Below, piece by piece: positions 34,625-44,097 of a stretch of DNA of 64,000 bases. This stretch comes from Kangiella sp. (GTDB lineage Bacteria > Pseudomonadota > Gammaproteobacteria > Enterobacterales > Kangiellaceae): positions 241,642 through 305,641 of the forward strand of contig JANQSG010000018.1 of the NCBI GenBank assembly GCA_028284185.1. Reading direction: 5' to 3'. Each line of letters opens with the position of its first letter. The first letter of the stretch is position 1. Position numbers and translations under genes: made by a program. The notes beneath the pieces were generated by a model, which saw only the letters and a program-made list of their open reading frames with translations, was not told the DNA's origin and did no database searches.

Positions 34625-36642
34625 TGGCACTATTTAACCAGCTTATTATTATTGCTTTTGCACCTTTAGTTGGTGCAATCCTAGCTGGTTTCTTTGGCAA
34701 AAAACTCGGTAAAAAATGGACCCATAGAATAGCCATTGGGCTGGTGGCTGTATCTTTTGTCTTGTCGCTGAAATTCTTTCTGGCTTTCCTCTATGGTGCT
34801 GCTCAACCTATAAACCAAACCTTATATCAATGGGCCAGTTTTGCCGGCATCGATATTCAAGTGGGTTTCCTGGTGGATAGTTTGACTGCCATGATGATGT
34901 TGGTGGTGACTTTTGTCAGTTTAATGGTGCATATCTATTCCATCGGCTATATGCATGATGACAACGGTTATCAGCGCTTTTTCAGTTACATTTCACTTTT
35001 TACTTTTTCCATGTTGATGTTGGTGATGTCCAACAACTTCCTGCAATTATTCTTTGGTTGGGAAGCGGTGGGGGTAGTGTCCTATTTGCTAATCGGTTTC
35101 TGGTTTAAAAAAGAAACTGCCATCTTTGCCAACATGAAAGCCTTTTTAGTCAATCGGGTAGGTGATTTTGGTTTCTTGCTGGGTATTGGCGGCATCTTGT
35201 ATTTATTTGGTAGTTTCGATTATGCGCCAGTGTTCGACAAGATGGCACAAGCCAGAACGCTACAGGAATCCTTAACCGCTGGAGAGGTATCAGCTTTGTC
35301 AGCAGTGGGCTTGGAGAAAACCTTTAGCCCCTGGGGCGGTATTGAGTGGTCAGCCATCAGCTTTATCTGTATCTGTTTATTTATTGGTGCTATGGGTAAA
35401 TCGGCGCAGGTACCCTTGCACGTTTGGCTGCCCGATTCGATGGAAGGTCCGACGCCTATTTCAGCATTAATTCACGCGGCCACTATGGTTACCGCCGGTG
35501 TTTTTATGGTAGCCAGAATGTCGCCATTGTTTGAGTTTTCTGAAACGGCTCTAGCTATGATCACGCTGATTGGCGCTATAACGGCTTTATTTATGGGCTT
35601 AATCGGTATCGTACAAAATGATATTAAGCGCATCGTGGCTTATTCCACCTTATCTCAATTGGGCTATATGGTAGTGGCTTTAGGGGTTTCGGCTTATTCG
35701 GCTGCTATATTCCATCTGTTCACTCATGCCTTTTTTAAAGCCTTATTATTTTTAGCTGCGGGTTCGGTAATAGTAGCATTACACCATGAGCAGGATCTTC
35801 GCAAGATGGGCGGCCTGCGAAAAGCCATGCCGATCACCTATTGGGCTTCTTTAATTGGTACTCTTGCTCTAATTGGCACACCTTTTTTTGCCGGTTTTTA
35901 TTCCAAAGACGCTATTATTTCGGCGGTGGCAGAAGCGGATGGTTGGGGTTCAAACTTTGCCTATTTTGCGGTAATGGCAGGAGTGGTGGTGACTGCTCTT
36001 TACAGCATGCGTATGTTGATTTTAGTGTTCCATGGCGAATCCAGAGTGGAAGAGTCGGCTAAAGCTCATTTGCACGAATCACCTAAAGTGATTACCTATC
36101 CGCTGATTTTACTCGCCATTCCCTCTTTGATGATCGGTTGGCTAATGGCAGAACCGATGTTGGTTGGCGACTATTTTAAAGATGCCATAGTGGTGCATCA
36201 GGCGCATGATACCCTAGTGTACTTAAGAGAAATTTTTGGCAATGCTTTTGCTTTCGGTTTGCATGGCTTTGTCACCCCAGTATTCTGGTTATTACTAGCG
36301 GGTGCTGTAACAGCTTATATCTGCTTTGCCTGGAAGCCGCAGCTAGCACAAATGGCTTCCGGAATTTTTGCACCAATTAAAACCATTTTACAAAACAAGT
36401 ATTACTTTGATGATTTTAATCAAAAGTTTTTTGCCAAAGGTTCCTTGGGTTTAGGCCGTTTCCTATGGCGTTATGGCGATAAAGCTATTATTGATGATGG
36501 TATTGTTAATGGTAGCGCTCGAAGTGTTGCAAAAATAGCGGCAAAGGCGCGTAAATTACAAACTGGTTATTTATATCACTATGCTTTGTTGATGTTAGTT
36601 GGTTTATTAATACTAATTGGCTTCTTGCTATTAAGAGGTTGA
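34624..36642 (+). CDS. nuoL: complex I subunit NuoL (antiporter-like)
   Basis: NuoL is the distal proton-pumping subunit with a long lateral helix. The 672-residue product contains about sixteen helices, the conserved glutamate helix FFGWEAVGVVSYLLIGFW, the lysine in MGKSAQVPLHVWLPDSMEGP and the segment HAATMVTAGVFMVARMSP. The C-terminal helix region near YHYALLMLVGLLILIGFLLL follows the lateral helix. Typical length is about 610, so it is slightly long. Confidence 0.96.
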   Translation: MALFNQLIIIAFAPLVGAILAGFFGKKLGKKWTHRIAIGLVAVSFVLSLKFFLAFLYGAAQPINQTLYQWASFAGIDIQVGFLVDSLTAMMMLVVTFVSLMVHIYSIGYMHDDNGYQRFFSYISLFTFSMLMLVMSNNFLQLFFGWEAVGVVSYLLIGFWFKKETAIFANMKAFLVNRVGDFGFLLGIGGILYLFGSFDYAPVFDKMAQARTLQESLTAGEVSALSAVGLEKTFSPWGGIEWSAISFICICLFIGAMGKSAQVPLHVWLPDSMEGPTPISALIHAATMVTAGVFMVARMSPLFEFSETALAMITLIGAITALFMGLIGIVQNDIKRIVAYSTLSQLGYMVVALGVSAYSAAIFHLFTHAFFKALLFLAAGSVIVALHHEQDLRKMGGLRKAMPITYWASLIGTLALIGTPFFAGFYSKDAIISAVAEADGWGSNFAYFAVMAGVVVTALYSMRMLILVFHGESRVEESAKAHLHESPKVITYPLILLAIPSLMIGWLMAEPMLVGDYFKDAIVVHQAHDTLVYLREIFGNAFAFGLHGFVTPVFWLLLAGAVTAYICFAWKPQLAQMASGIFAPIKTILQNKYYFDDFNQKFFAKGSLGLGRFLWRYGDKAIIDDGIVNGSARSVAKIAAKARKLQTGYLYHYALLMLVGLLILIGFLLLRG

Positions 36643-36690
36643 TGAGAAGTTATGGTTTGAGTAAGAAATAATGAAAGAGAATAAAACTTA

Positions 36691-38208
36691 ATGCTGACTC
36701 AAATACCAATTTTAAGTTTATTAATTTGGCTGCCATTAATCGGTGGCTTCCTAGTGCTGTTTGGTCCAGGCGATAAGTTGTTAGTTTGGAGTCAAAGAAT
36801 TAGCTTATTGGTATCAAGTGTTATTTTGCTGCTAACGGGCGTGTTGCTTTATCTCTATAACGGCAACTCAGGTCAAATGGAGCTAATCGAATTTTCCAGC
36901 TGGATTCCGTCACTAAACATTAATTATTCACTTGGAGTTGATGGTATTGCGGTGCCTTTGATTGCTTTAACGGGTTTTATTAATTTGTTAGTAGTGATCG
37001 GTGCCATTGGCAGTATTAAATTCCGCCGTGCTCAATATTTCTCAGCAGCTCTGATTATGACAGGCTTAATGAATGGGGTTTTCGCAGCACAAGATGCGAT
37101 CCTGTTTTATATTTTCTGGGAAGCTATGCTGATTCCCATGTTTTTGATGATAGGTGTTTGGGGTGGGCCTAACCGTATTTATGCCACCATTAAATTTTTC
37201 TTGTTTACCTTTTTTGGCTCGATTTTTATGTTGGTGGCCTTGATCTATATGGGGCAGGAAATTGGTTCTTTTGCGATTAACGATTTACAAAAAATGCCAT
37301 TAAGCATGACTGCACAGACCTGGGTTTTTGTGGCTTTTGTGGCAGCCTTTGCGGTAAAAATTCCAATGGTACCAGTACATACCTGGTTACCCGATGCACA
37401 TGTGGAAGCACCCACCGGTGGTTCGGTGATTTTAGCTGCTATCATGTTGAAAATGGGCGGTTATGGTTTTCTGCGTTTTGCTTTACCCATGACTCCCGAT
37501 GCTGCCAGTGAATATGCCTGGATTTTAGTGTTGTTTTCCTTAGTGGCGATTGCTTATATTGGTTTTGTGGCACTGGCGCAAGAAGACATGAAAAAGCTGA
37601 TCGCCTATTCCTCCATTGCTCATATGGGTTTCGTTACTTTAGGTATTTTTATTATTTTCAGTTTGACCGCCAGTCAGGCCAGCTCGATGGCTTTGCAGGG
37701 TGCTATGGTGCAAATGATTTCGCACGGTCTGATTTCCGGTGCTTTATTCTTTTCTATCGGTGTACTTTATGATCGGGTGCATAGCCGTAAAATTTCCGAT
37801 TATGGTGGCGTGATTAATTCGATGCCTGTTTTCGGTGCCTTGTTAATGCTGTTTGTGTTAGCCAATGCTGGTTTGCCCGGAACCTCTGGTTTTATTGGTG
37901 AGTTTTTTGTCATCCTGTCTTCATTTCAGGCAGATTGGCGCATAGCGGCAATAGCAGCGACCACTTTAATTCTTGGTGCCGCATACAGTTTATGGCTGTA
38001 TAAGCGAGTGGTGTTTGGCAAACCTTTGAACGAAACCATTGAGCGTTTGGAAGATATTAATCTGCGGGAAAAATTCGTATTAATCAGTTTAGCCATTTTA
38101 ATTTTAGCCTTGGGTCTTTACCCGCAGCCGTTAATTGAAATCATGCAACCATCCATTGAGCAACTGCTGGAAACCAGTCAATCAAAAATAGTGGAGGCTG
38201 TTGAATGA
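36691..38208 (+). CDS. nuoM: complex I subunit NuoM (antiporter-like)
   Basis: NuoM is the second antiporter-like subunit. The 505-residue product has about fourteen helices, YIFWEAMLIPMFLMIGVWGG (conserved Glu), AVKIPMVPVHTWLPDAHVEA (Lys) and AYSSIAHMGFVTLGIF. It starts 48 bases after nuoL, the largest gap in the later part of the operon, and its stop overlaps the nuoN ATG. Confidence 0.96.
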   Translation: MLTQIPILSLLIWLPLIGGFLVLFGPGDKLLVWSQRISLLVSSVILLLTGVLLYLYNGNSGQMELIEFSSWIPSLNINYSLGVDGIAVPLIALTGFINLLVVIGAIGSIKFRRAQYFSAALIMTGLMNGVFAAQDAILFYIFWEAMLIPMFLMIGVWGGPNRIYATIKFFLFTFFGSIFMLVALIYMGQEIGSFAINDLQKMPLSMTAQTWVFVAFVAAFAVKIPMVPVHTWLPDAHVEAPTGGSVILAAIMLKMGGYGFLRFALPMTPDAASEYAWILVLFSLVAIAYIGFVALAQEDMKKLIAYSSIAHMGFVTLGIFIIFSLTASQASSMALQGAMVQMISHGLISGALFFSIGVLYDRVHSRKISDYGGVINSMPVFGALLMLFVLANAGLPGTSGFIGEFFVILSSFQADWRIAAIAATTLILGAAYSLWLYKRVVFGKPLNETIERLEDINLREKFVLISLAILILALGLYPQPLIEIMQPSIEQLLETSQSKIVEAVE

Positions 38209-39671
38209 GCACTTTGTTAGCCAGCTTAACAGCACCAACCATTAGCCATGATTTTTGGCCTTTATTACCGGAATTGTTTTTACTCACAGCGGCATCGATT
38301 TTGTTGATTGTCGATGTGTTTTCCACAGATATTGATCGAAAGCTGAGTTATAACCTGGCGCAATTAATTTTGATCTCAACTGGCGTTATTGTTTTATTTC
38401 AGTTTCCCACCAGTCAGGACTTTTTATATCATCGTCATTTTATCAACGATCCTCTGTCGGCCACTATTAAAGTGTCGGTGATTGTTCTAGCCAGCATTTC
38501 ACTCATGTTTGCTCGGCCTTATATATTGCAACGGAAAATACTGCGTGGTGAATACTATTTACTACACCTGTTTGCGGTGCTCGGCATGATGGTATTGGTG
38601 AGTGGCGCCAGTTTGTTAAGTCTATATCTCGGTTTAGAGTTAATGTCATTATGTTTGTATGCGCTAGTAGCTATGCGCCGCCGTGAAAAACTCAGCGCCG
38701 AAGCTGCAGTCAAATATTTTGTTATGGGCGCTATTGCTAGCGGTTTTATTCTTTACGGTATTTCTTTTGTCTATGGGGTTACTGGAAAAATCCACCTGGC
38801 CGATATTGCTGCTTATCTAACAGAGAATGAAGCCAGTCTGACTTTACGTTTTGCATTGGTATTTTTGGTCACAGGACTTGCCTTTAAATTTGGCGCTGTG
38901 CCATTTCAAATGTGGGTACCAGATGTTTATCACGGTGCGCCAACTTCGACTACTGTATTTTTAGCCTCAGCACCGAAAGTTGCAGCCTTTGGTTTAGCCA
39001 TTCGAATTTTGGTTTTTGGTTTTGCTGGAATCTTAGCGGACTGGCAAAGCTTGCTAATGATACTGGCGGTGCTCTCGATGTTAGTGGGTAACCTGGTGGC
39101 TTTGGCTCAGACCAATATCAAGCGGCTGTTGGCTTATTCGGCCATTGCTCATATGGGTTATTTCTTGTTGGGCTTAATTGCGGGTAATAGTGAAGGTTAT
39201 AGTGCTTCTTTCTTCTATATTCTAACTTATGCCATTACCAGTTTAGGCGGTTTTGGTTGTCTGATTTATTTAGCCAAAGGTCAGCAGGAAATTAACCAGA
39301 TTGATGACTTAAAAGGCCTGGGAATGCGCAACCCTTGGGCAGGTTTATTAATCAGCTTCCTGTTCTTATCTATGGCTGGTCTGCCACCTTTTGTTGGTTT
39401 CTGGGCAAAATTGGAAGTCATTAAAGCCGTTTTAAACAGCGGTCATATCTGGTTAGCTATTATCGCTGCCGCTATGTCCATTATTGGTCTTTTCTATTAC
39501 CTTAAAGTGGTTAAAGTTATTTTCTTCGATAAACCCGAAATTGAAAACCCTATCCGCGCTGAGCGCAGCTTACGCCTTGGTCTGGGAATTACTGGTATTG
39601 CAGTTGCTGTTCTGGGTTTATTCCCAGCCCAGCTTATGGATTTGTGCCAAAAAGTATTTCAGTATATTTAG
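38205..39671 (+). CDS. nuoN: complex I subunit NuoN (antiporter-like)
   Basis: NuoN is the third antiporter-like subunit. The 488-residue product has about fourteen helices, YLGLELMSLCLYALVAMRRR (Glu), KFGAVPFQMWVPDVYHGAPT (Lys) and AYSAIAHMGYFLLGLIAG. It is the last gene of the operon. I see only a weak AT-rich hairpin after it, so termination may be rho-dependent or read through. Confidence 0.96.
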   Translation: MSTLLASLTAPTISHDFWPLLPELFLLTAASILLIVDVFSTDIDRKLSYNLAQLILISTGVIVLFQFPTSQDFLYHRHFINDPLSATIKVSVIVLASISLMFARPYILQRKILRGEYYLLHLFAVLGMMVLVSGASLLSLYLGLELMSLCLYALVAMRRREKLSAEAAVKYFVMGAIASGFILYGISFVYGVTGKIHLADIAAYLTENEASLTLRFALVFLVTGLAFKFGAVPFQMWVPDVYHGAPTSTTVFLASAPKVAAFGLAIRILVFGFAGILADWQSLLMILAVLSMLVGNLVALAQTNIKRLLAYSAIAHMGYFLLGLIAGNSEGYSASFFYILTYAITSLGGFGCLIYLAKGQQEINQIDDLKGLGMRNPWAGLLISFLFLSMAGLPPFVGFWAKLEVIKAVLNSGHIWLAIIAAAMSIIGLFYYLKVVKVIFFDKPEIENPIRAERSLRLGLGITGIAVAVLGLFPAQLMDLCQKVFQYI

Positions 39672-39834
39672 GAAATAGATCTCCCTCTTTGATTCTTTTA
39701 AAGAACAAAAAAGAAAGCTTGAAAAGTTGTATGGTAGCGACATAGATGGATGCTTGCTATCACGTGAGAACTATGTGAGGTTAGTGTAGGTGCCAAAACT
39801 AAATTAGGTAGAGAAAAAGGTGAAGAATAATATA

Positions 39835-40278
39835 ATGTCAAATCGAAACACGATGGGTAAGCTTTGGTTTGGTAGAGGTATCAAATTGCTACTAATAATT
39901 ATTTTTGCTCGAATGTTATTAGAGTTTGATGATTTTTATGAAATAGCTATGAACTTTAACTCGAACCCAAGTATATGGGATAACTATAGTATAGCTTGGT
40001 TAATACAATTCTCCCTTTTTTTATTTGTTGCATTACTGTTTTTCATAAATTCTAAAAAATACCATAAAGCTTTACACTACTTTTCTTTCGCTTGTTTTTT
40101 ATTAGGATTATGGGAAGTTTTTTTATTAAATGAAACGTTCAAGATACTTGGTGAAGAAGCTTTCTACTCTATTGGCAAGGTGAAGGCTTTTTTGAGGTAC
40201 TCACTTCCTTTTTTATGGACTGTTTTATTTTTCTTATGTTTCATGAATACAAAATATTATGAAAAAAGAAAAATATAA
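39835..40278 (+). CDS. small four-helix membrane protein of unknown function
   Basis: This unrecognised membrane protein of about 147 residues (152 from a GTG at 39820) has four hydrophobic segments, roughly at 12-28, 55-75, 85-102 and 124-140 (of the ATG form), and positively charged loops. It is very AT-rich with many Phe, Leu and Lys codons, unlike the nuo genes beside it, so recent acquisition is possible. AAGGTGA lies 11 bases before the ATG at 39835, a better start than the GTG. Confidence 0.65.
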   Translation: MSNRNTMGKLWFGRGIKLLLIIIFARMLLEFDDFYEIAMNFNSNPSIWDNYSIAWLIQFSLFLFVALLFFINSKKYHKALHYFSFACFLLGLWEVFLLNETFKILGEEAFYSIGKVKAFLRYSLPFLWTVLFFLCFMNTKYYEKRKI

Positions 40279-40463
40279 AGGACGGTTTGAGCTATCCCCA
40301 TATAAAATGGGCACGGATTTAAGCAGTACTTTGCTAAAATTCCTCCAGCGCTTGTTAATTTGGCGTCTGATATCAAACTCTAGGAGCTTCTTTGCTGGAG
40401 TCGGCCAGCAATTTTAAGTAAACTGCTAAACCTCTAACACTCCTTTGGATTTTGTGAGCACCT

Positions 40464-42491
40464 ATGAAAAATATTGCCTTTTTGTTTTTGTCCCTCTTCC
40501 TAATCGCCCAGGCTGCGTTTGCCAATAATGCATCCGTTTTTAAGCCATTGGATGTGTTTGAAATGGAGTGGGTATCTGATCCGCAGATTTCGCCTGATGG
40601 TAAACAAATTGTTTTCAAGCGCAATGGTTTCGATATTATGACGGATAAGGCCGTTGCCAGTCTTTGGTTAATTAACAGTGATGGTAGCGGTTTAAGAAAA
40701 TTAACCTTAAGAGATACCAACGAATCCAGACCACAATGGTCACCGGACAGTTCGCGCATTGCCTTTACCAGTCGAGGAAAAAATGGTTCCGAGATTTTTG
40801 TGTATGATCTGGCAAGTCGCTCATTGAACCGTTTGTCTCAACTGGAACGTTCGCCCGGCAATCTCAACTGGTCGCCGGATGGACAGTGGATTGCCTTTAC
40901 CATGTTGGTGCCGCAAAAAGCCGTTAAGTTAGTCTTGCCACCTCAAAAACCCAAAGGTGCAAAATGGGCGGATACGCCGCGAGTGACAACGCGCCTAAAA
41001 CATGAAGCCGATGGCAGTGGTTATATAGAGCCTGGCTTTCATCATATTTTTGTGATTCCCGCACAAGGTGGAACTGCACGACAGATTACTTCAGGAAATT
41101 TTCATCATCGCTCCATGCCGCAGTGGTCACGTGATGGCAAACAATTAATTTTTTCTGCCAAGCGCCATGCCGACTGGGAATATAAATTCCGTAATTCTGA
41201 AATTTATAGTGTCTCTGTTAAGACAGGCGAGATTACTGCACTGACTAATCGCAATGGTCCTGACAATAGTCCGGTTATTTCACCGAATGGCCGCAAAATT
41301 GCTTATCTTACTTATGCTGACAAGGTACAGACTTATCAAATCAATGAACTTTATGTCATGGATTTGGACGGTAGCAATAAGCAAAAAGTTGCTATTAAGC
41401 TGGATCGAAATATTTCAAATATACGCTGGGATAAAAATGGCAAGGGTTTGTATTTTCAATACGATAATCATGGTAATGGTAAAATCGGTTACACCAGTTT
41501 GTCAGGCAAAACCAAACTGATTACACAAAATGTTGGTGGCACTAATATCAGTCGTCCTTATGGCGGCGGTCAATATTCGCTGTCAGGCTCAGGACAGATT
41601 GCTTATACTTTATCCAGCCCTTACCATCCTGCTGATCTGGCGCTGATAAAAAAAGGCGGCAAGTCAAAGCGACTGGTGCAACTGAATAATGATATTTTGC
41701 CGTTTCGCACTCTGGGAGAGGTTAAAGAAATTTGGTACAACTCTTCTGTTGATAAACGTAAGTTACAAGGTTGGGTTGTTACACCACCGAATTACGATGC
41801 CAAAAAGCAATATCCTCTGATCGTTGAAAATCATGGTGGACCTATTGCCAATTATGGTGATCGCTTCTCCGTTGAAATGCAGCTGTACGCAGCAGCTGGC
41901 TATATCGTGTTTTATCCCAATCCGCGCGGCAGCACCAGTTATGGCGAAGAATTCGGTAATCTGCTGTATCACAATTATCCTGGTGATGATTATCAGGATG
42001 TGATGGATGGTGTCGATGCCTTAATCAAACAAGGCTTGGCCCATGAAGGACAACTTTATGTTACTGGCGGTAGTGCAGGTGGCATTATGAGTGCCTGGAT
42101 GATCGGTAAAAATAGTCGCTTTAAAGCGGCGGCTGTTGTAAAACCTGTGATGAATTGGTTTAGTAAAACGCTTACCGCGGATAATTATTATGCTTATGCC
42201 CATACGCGTTATCCGGGGCAGCCCTGGGAAAACATGGAAACCTATATGAAGTTTTCTCCTATTTCATTGGTTGCCAACATCCAAACGCCTACTTTGGTTA
42301 TGGTGGGTATGTCGGATTTACGCACACCACTCTCTGAAGCCAAGCAGCTTTATCATGCGTTGAAATTGCGAAAAATTGATACTGCTCTAGTAGAAATTCC
42401 AGGCGCTTATCACTTTATTGGCAAACGTCCCAGCCAGCAAATTACCAAGATTGAGCATATTCTGGTTTGGTTTGAGAAATACAGGAAATAG
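40464..42491 (+). CDS. secreted S9-family prolyl-oligopeptidase-like peptidase
   Basis: This 675-residue peptidase has a signal peptide (MKNIAFLFLSLFLIAQAAFA). Residues 35-390 form a TolB-like beta-propeller with repeats such as WSPDSSRIAFTSRG and WSPDGQWIAFT. The C-terminal alpha/beta hydrolase domain (about 410-670) has the nucleophile GGSAGG (Ser537), Asp618 in GMSDLRTP and His650 in GAYHFIGKRP. Such enzymes cut short peptides after proline or alanine in the periplasm (dipeptidyl/acylaminoacyl type). It is probably monocistronic. Confidence 0.93.
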   Translation: MKNIAFLFLSLFLIAQAAFANNASVFKPLDVFEMEWVSDPQISPDGKQIVFKRNGFDIMTDKAVASLWLINSDGSGLRKLTLRDTNESRPQWSPDSSRIAFTSRGKNGSEIFVYDLASRSLNRLSQLERSPGNLNWSPDGQWIAFTMLVPQKAVKLVLPPQKPKGAKWADTPRVTTRLKHEADGSGYIEPGFHHIFVIPAQGGTARQITSGNFHHRSMPQWSRDGKQLIFSAKRHADWEYKFRNSEIYSVSVKTGEITALTNRNGPDNSPVISPNGRKIAYLTYADKVQTYQINELYVMDLDGSNKQKVAIKLDRNISNIRWDKNGKGLYFQYDNHGNGKIGYTSLSGKTKLITQNVGGTNISRPYGGGQYSLSGSGQIAYTLSSPYHPADLALIKKGGKSKRLVQLNNDILPFRTLGEVKEIWYNSSVDKRKLQGWVVTPPNYDAKKQYPLIVENHGGPIANYGDRFSVEMQLYAAAGYIVFYPNPRGSTSYGEEFGNLLYHNYPGDDYQDVMDGVDALIKQGLAHEGQLYVTGGSAGGIMSAWMIGKNSRFKAAAVVKPVMNWFSKTLTADNYYAYAHTRYPGQPWENMETYMKFSPISLVANIQTPTLVMVGMSDLRTPLSEAKQLYHALKLRKIDTALVEIPGAYHFIGKRPSQQITKIEHILVWFEKYRK

Positions 42492-42561
42492 AAAAGATTC
42501 CGATGAAAGTGGAGTTATTTGAAGGTGTTTTATAATTATTACAATATAGGATAGGAATGAA

Positions 42562-43053
42562 ATGAGATTTATAGTTTGTGCTCTATTACTTTTTTTAAAC
42601 ACATCGCTAAGCGCTACTGTAAAGGTTGGAGAAATACCTCCTCAAATAGTTGGTATAACCTTAGGAGGTGAGCAGGTTAATCTTGCCAATTATCGCGGAA
42701 AAGTGGTAATCCTGACCTACTGGGCAACCTGGTGTCCTTATTGTTTAAAAGAAATGCCTATTTTGGCGAATATTCAGCAAAAGCTAAAAGACTATCCATT
42801 TCAAATTATTGCCGTAAATTTTAAAGAAGATAGAAAAATATTTAGAGATGTAGCAAGAAAAACCAAAAAATATGGCATGGTTATGGCCTGGGACAGGAAG
42901 GGAAAATACGGAGATGCATATGAAGTTACCGGTTTGCCGTTTCTTGTGATTATTAATAAAGACGGTACGATAGCTTCTAAATATAGAGGTTATGGTGAGA
43001 AAACATTGGGTAAGATCATAAACCGGTTAAATGAATTATTAACTCCTGGCTAA
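42562..43053 (+). CDS. TlpA/ResA-type thioredoxin-fold protein
   Basis: This 163-residue exported protein has a signal peptide (first about 18 residues, LLLFLNTSLSA) and a thioredoxin fold with WATWCPYC (Cys58, Cys61), followed by VTGLPFLVII (cis-proline). The CPYC pair suits a periplasmic disulfide reductase or oxidase. It follows the S9 peptidase gene by 70 bases. Confidence 0.9.
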   Translation: MRFIVCALLLFLNTSLSATVKVGEIPPQIVGITLGGEQVNLANYRGKVVILTYWATWCPYCLKEMPILANIQQKLKDYPFQIIAVNFKEDRKIFRDVARKTKKYGMVMAWDRKGKYGDAYEVTGLPFLVIINKDGTIASKYRGYGEKTLGKIINRLNELLTPG

Positions 43054-43059
43054 AATTGC

Positions 43060-43087
43060 TTGTCACAACTAGATAAATAAGTATAAT
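43060..43087 (+). promoter_or_regulatory. strong promoter of the tRNA-fMet-rimP-nusA operon
   Basis: TTGTCA (43060-43065), a 16-base spacer and a perfect TATAAT (43082-43087) lie directly before the structured leader. Transcription would start at about 43094. It is the strongest promoter I see in the window. Confidence 0.75.
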
Positions 43088-43090
43088 TGC

Positions 43091-43202
43091 CCTTCGTCGA
43101 TGCGGGGAGGGACAGTTTGATAGTAAGTCGGGCTCCCAATCTGCAAGAGACGAAGGTCGCTACGACCTAAGGCTTTGAGCTTTTACCAGGGGTTCAAAAG
43201 CT
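43091..43202 (+). ncRNA. structured leader RNA before the initiator tRNA
   Basis: The first 110 bases of the predicted transcript fold into several stems: CCTTCGTC (43091-43098) with GACGAAGG (43149-43156); inside it GGGAG (43105-43109) with CTCCC (43133-43137). Then come AGGTCG-CTA-CGACCT (43154-43168), which competes with the first stem, and AGCTTTT (43178-43184) with AAAAGCT (43196-43202). It contains no ORF. I do not recognise it as a known RNA family; it could be a regulatory leader, a processed small RNA or a decayed tRNA. Confidence 0.5.
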
Positions 43203-43222
43203 AAGAAGAATTTAAGTATTGT

Positions 43223-43299
<77 letters not shown>

Positions 43300-43371
43300 A
43301 ATAAAAAGTTAGTCGATAAAGTGTGGCGATTAACTAAGATATTGTGTTTTAACGGTATCTGATTATAATAA

Positions 43372-43402
43372 CAAGGCCCCTTTTTAAGGGGCTTTGTTTT
43401 TT
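43372..43402 (+). terminator. terminator between tRNA-fMet and rimP
   Basis: CAAGGCCCC (43372-43380) pairs with GGGGCTTTG (43388-43396), followed by TTTTTT. It probably ends most tRNA transcripts, with partial readthrough into rimP. Confidence 0.85.
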
Positions 43403-43475
43403 GTAACAAAAACTCAAGGTTTGTTGATTAGACTGGTAAACCTTTGTGGGACAGTGAAGCGTGCTATCTCATTGA

Positions 43476-43526
43476 CCCATCATAAAACTGTGTTATTTGT
43501 GATGGGCCTTAGGGGCCTTTTTTTGT
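43476..43526 (+). terminator. second hairpin in the rimP leader
   Basis: CCCATCA (43476-43482) pairs with TGATGGG (43500-43506), and an alternative GGCC/GGCC hairpin (43505-43517) with a T-run follows directly. The two overlap, so this could be an attenuator. It lies 50 bases before rimP. Confidence 0.45.
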
Positions 43527-43576
43527 TTTTATTACAAGCAGTTAGGTGAATTTGAAGCATCAGGTAAGAGAGATTT

Positions 43577-44029
43577 ATGGCAAGAAATGCTGAATTAGAG
43601 AAAATTATTCGCCCAGCGGTAGAAGCGACTGGCTTTGAATTTTGGGGGTTGGAGTATTTGGCTCAGGGTAAGCATTCGGTTTTGCGCGTTTATATCGACC
43701 ATGAAAAGGGCATTGATGTGGATAATTGTGCAGAAGTCAGCCATCAGATCAGTGGTGTTCTGGATTTGGAAGATCCAATACAGGGCTATTACAACCTGGA
43801 GGTTTCTTCGCCTGGTATGGATCGCCCTTTGTTCACTGAGGAGCAGTTTGCAAGTTATCAGGGTGAAGAAGTGGAACTAAGAGTATCGATTCCGATTAAT
43901 GGTCGGCGTAAGTTTAAAGGCACCATTGAGCAAGTTGAAAATGGTGTGATGCATTTAGAAGCAGATGGTGAAACTTATGAAATCATCTGTCAACAAGTAG
44001 AAAAAGCGAATCTTGTCGCTAAGTTTTAA
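43577..44029 (+). CDS. rimP: ribosome maturation factor RimP
   Basis: RimP helps assemble the 30S subunit. The 150-residue product has the N-terminal RimP domain (GFEFWGLEYLAQGKHSVLRV, VDNCAEVSHQISGVLDLED) and a C-terminal SH3-like domain, including the conserved YNLEVSSPGMDRPL. First protein gene of rimP-nusA-infB-rbfA-truB-rpsO-pnp. Confidence 0.96.
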   Translation: MARNAELEKIIRPAVEATGFEFWGLEYLAQGKHSVLRVYIDHEKGIDVDNCAEVSHQISGVLDLEDPIQGYYNLEVSSPGMDRPLFTEEQFASYQGEEVELRVSIPINGRRKFKGTIEQVENGVMHLEADGETYEIICQQVEKANLVAKF

Positions 44030-44097
44030 TTAAGATTTTGAATAACCACTAGTAAAGGTTAATTGGTAAAAAGCTAATAGGTAAAAGGTTAATCGCT

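Noticed and set aside
39735-39819. A tRNA or small RNA gene after nuoN
   Set aside because: No cloverleaf or strong hairpin; only weak AT-rich complementarity is present.
43091-43202. A decayed tRNA gene before tRNA-fMet
   Set aside because: CGGGCTCCCAATC and GGGGTTCAAA look like anticodon and T-arm, but no acceptor stem or complete arms can be formed; the strong stems do not match a tRNA cloverleaf.
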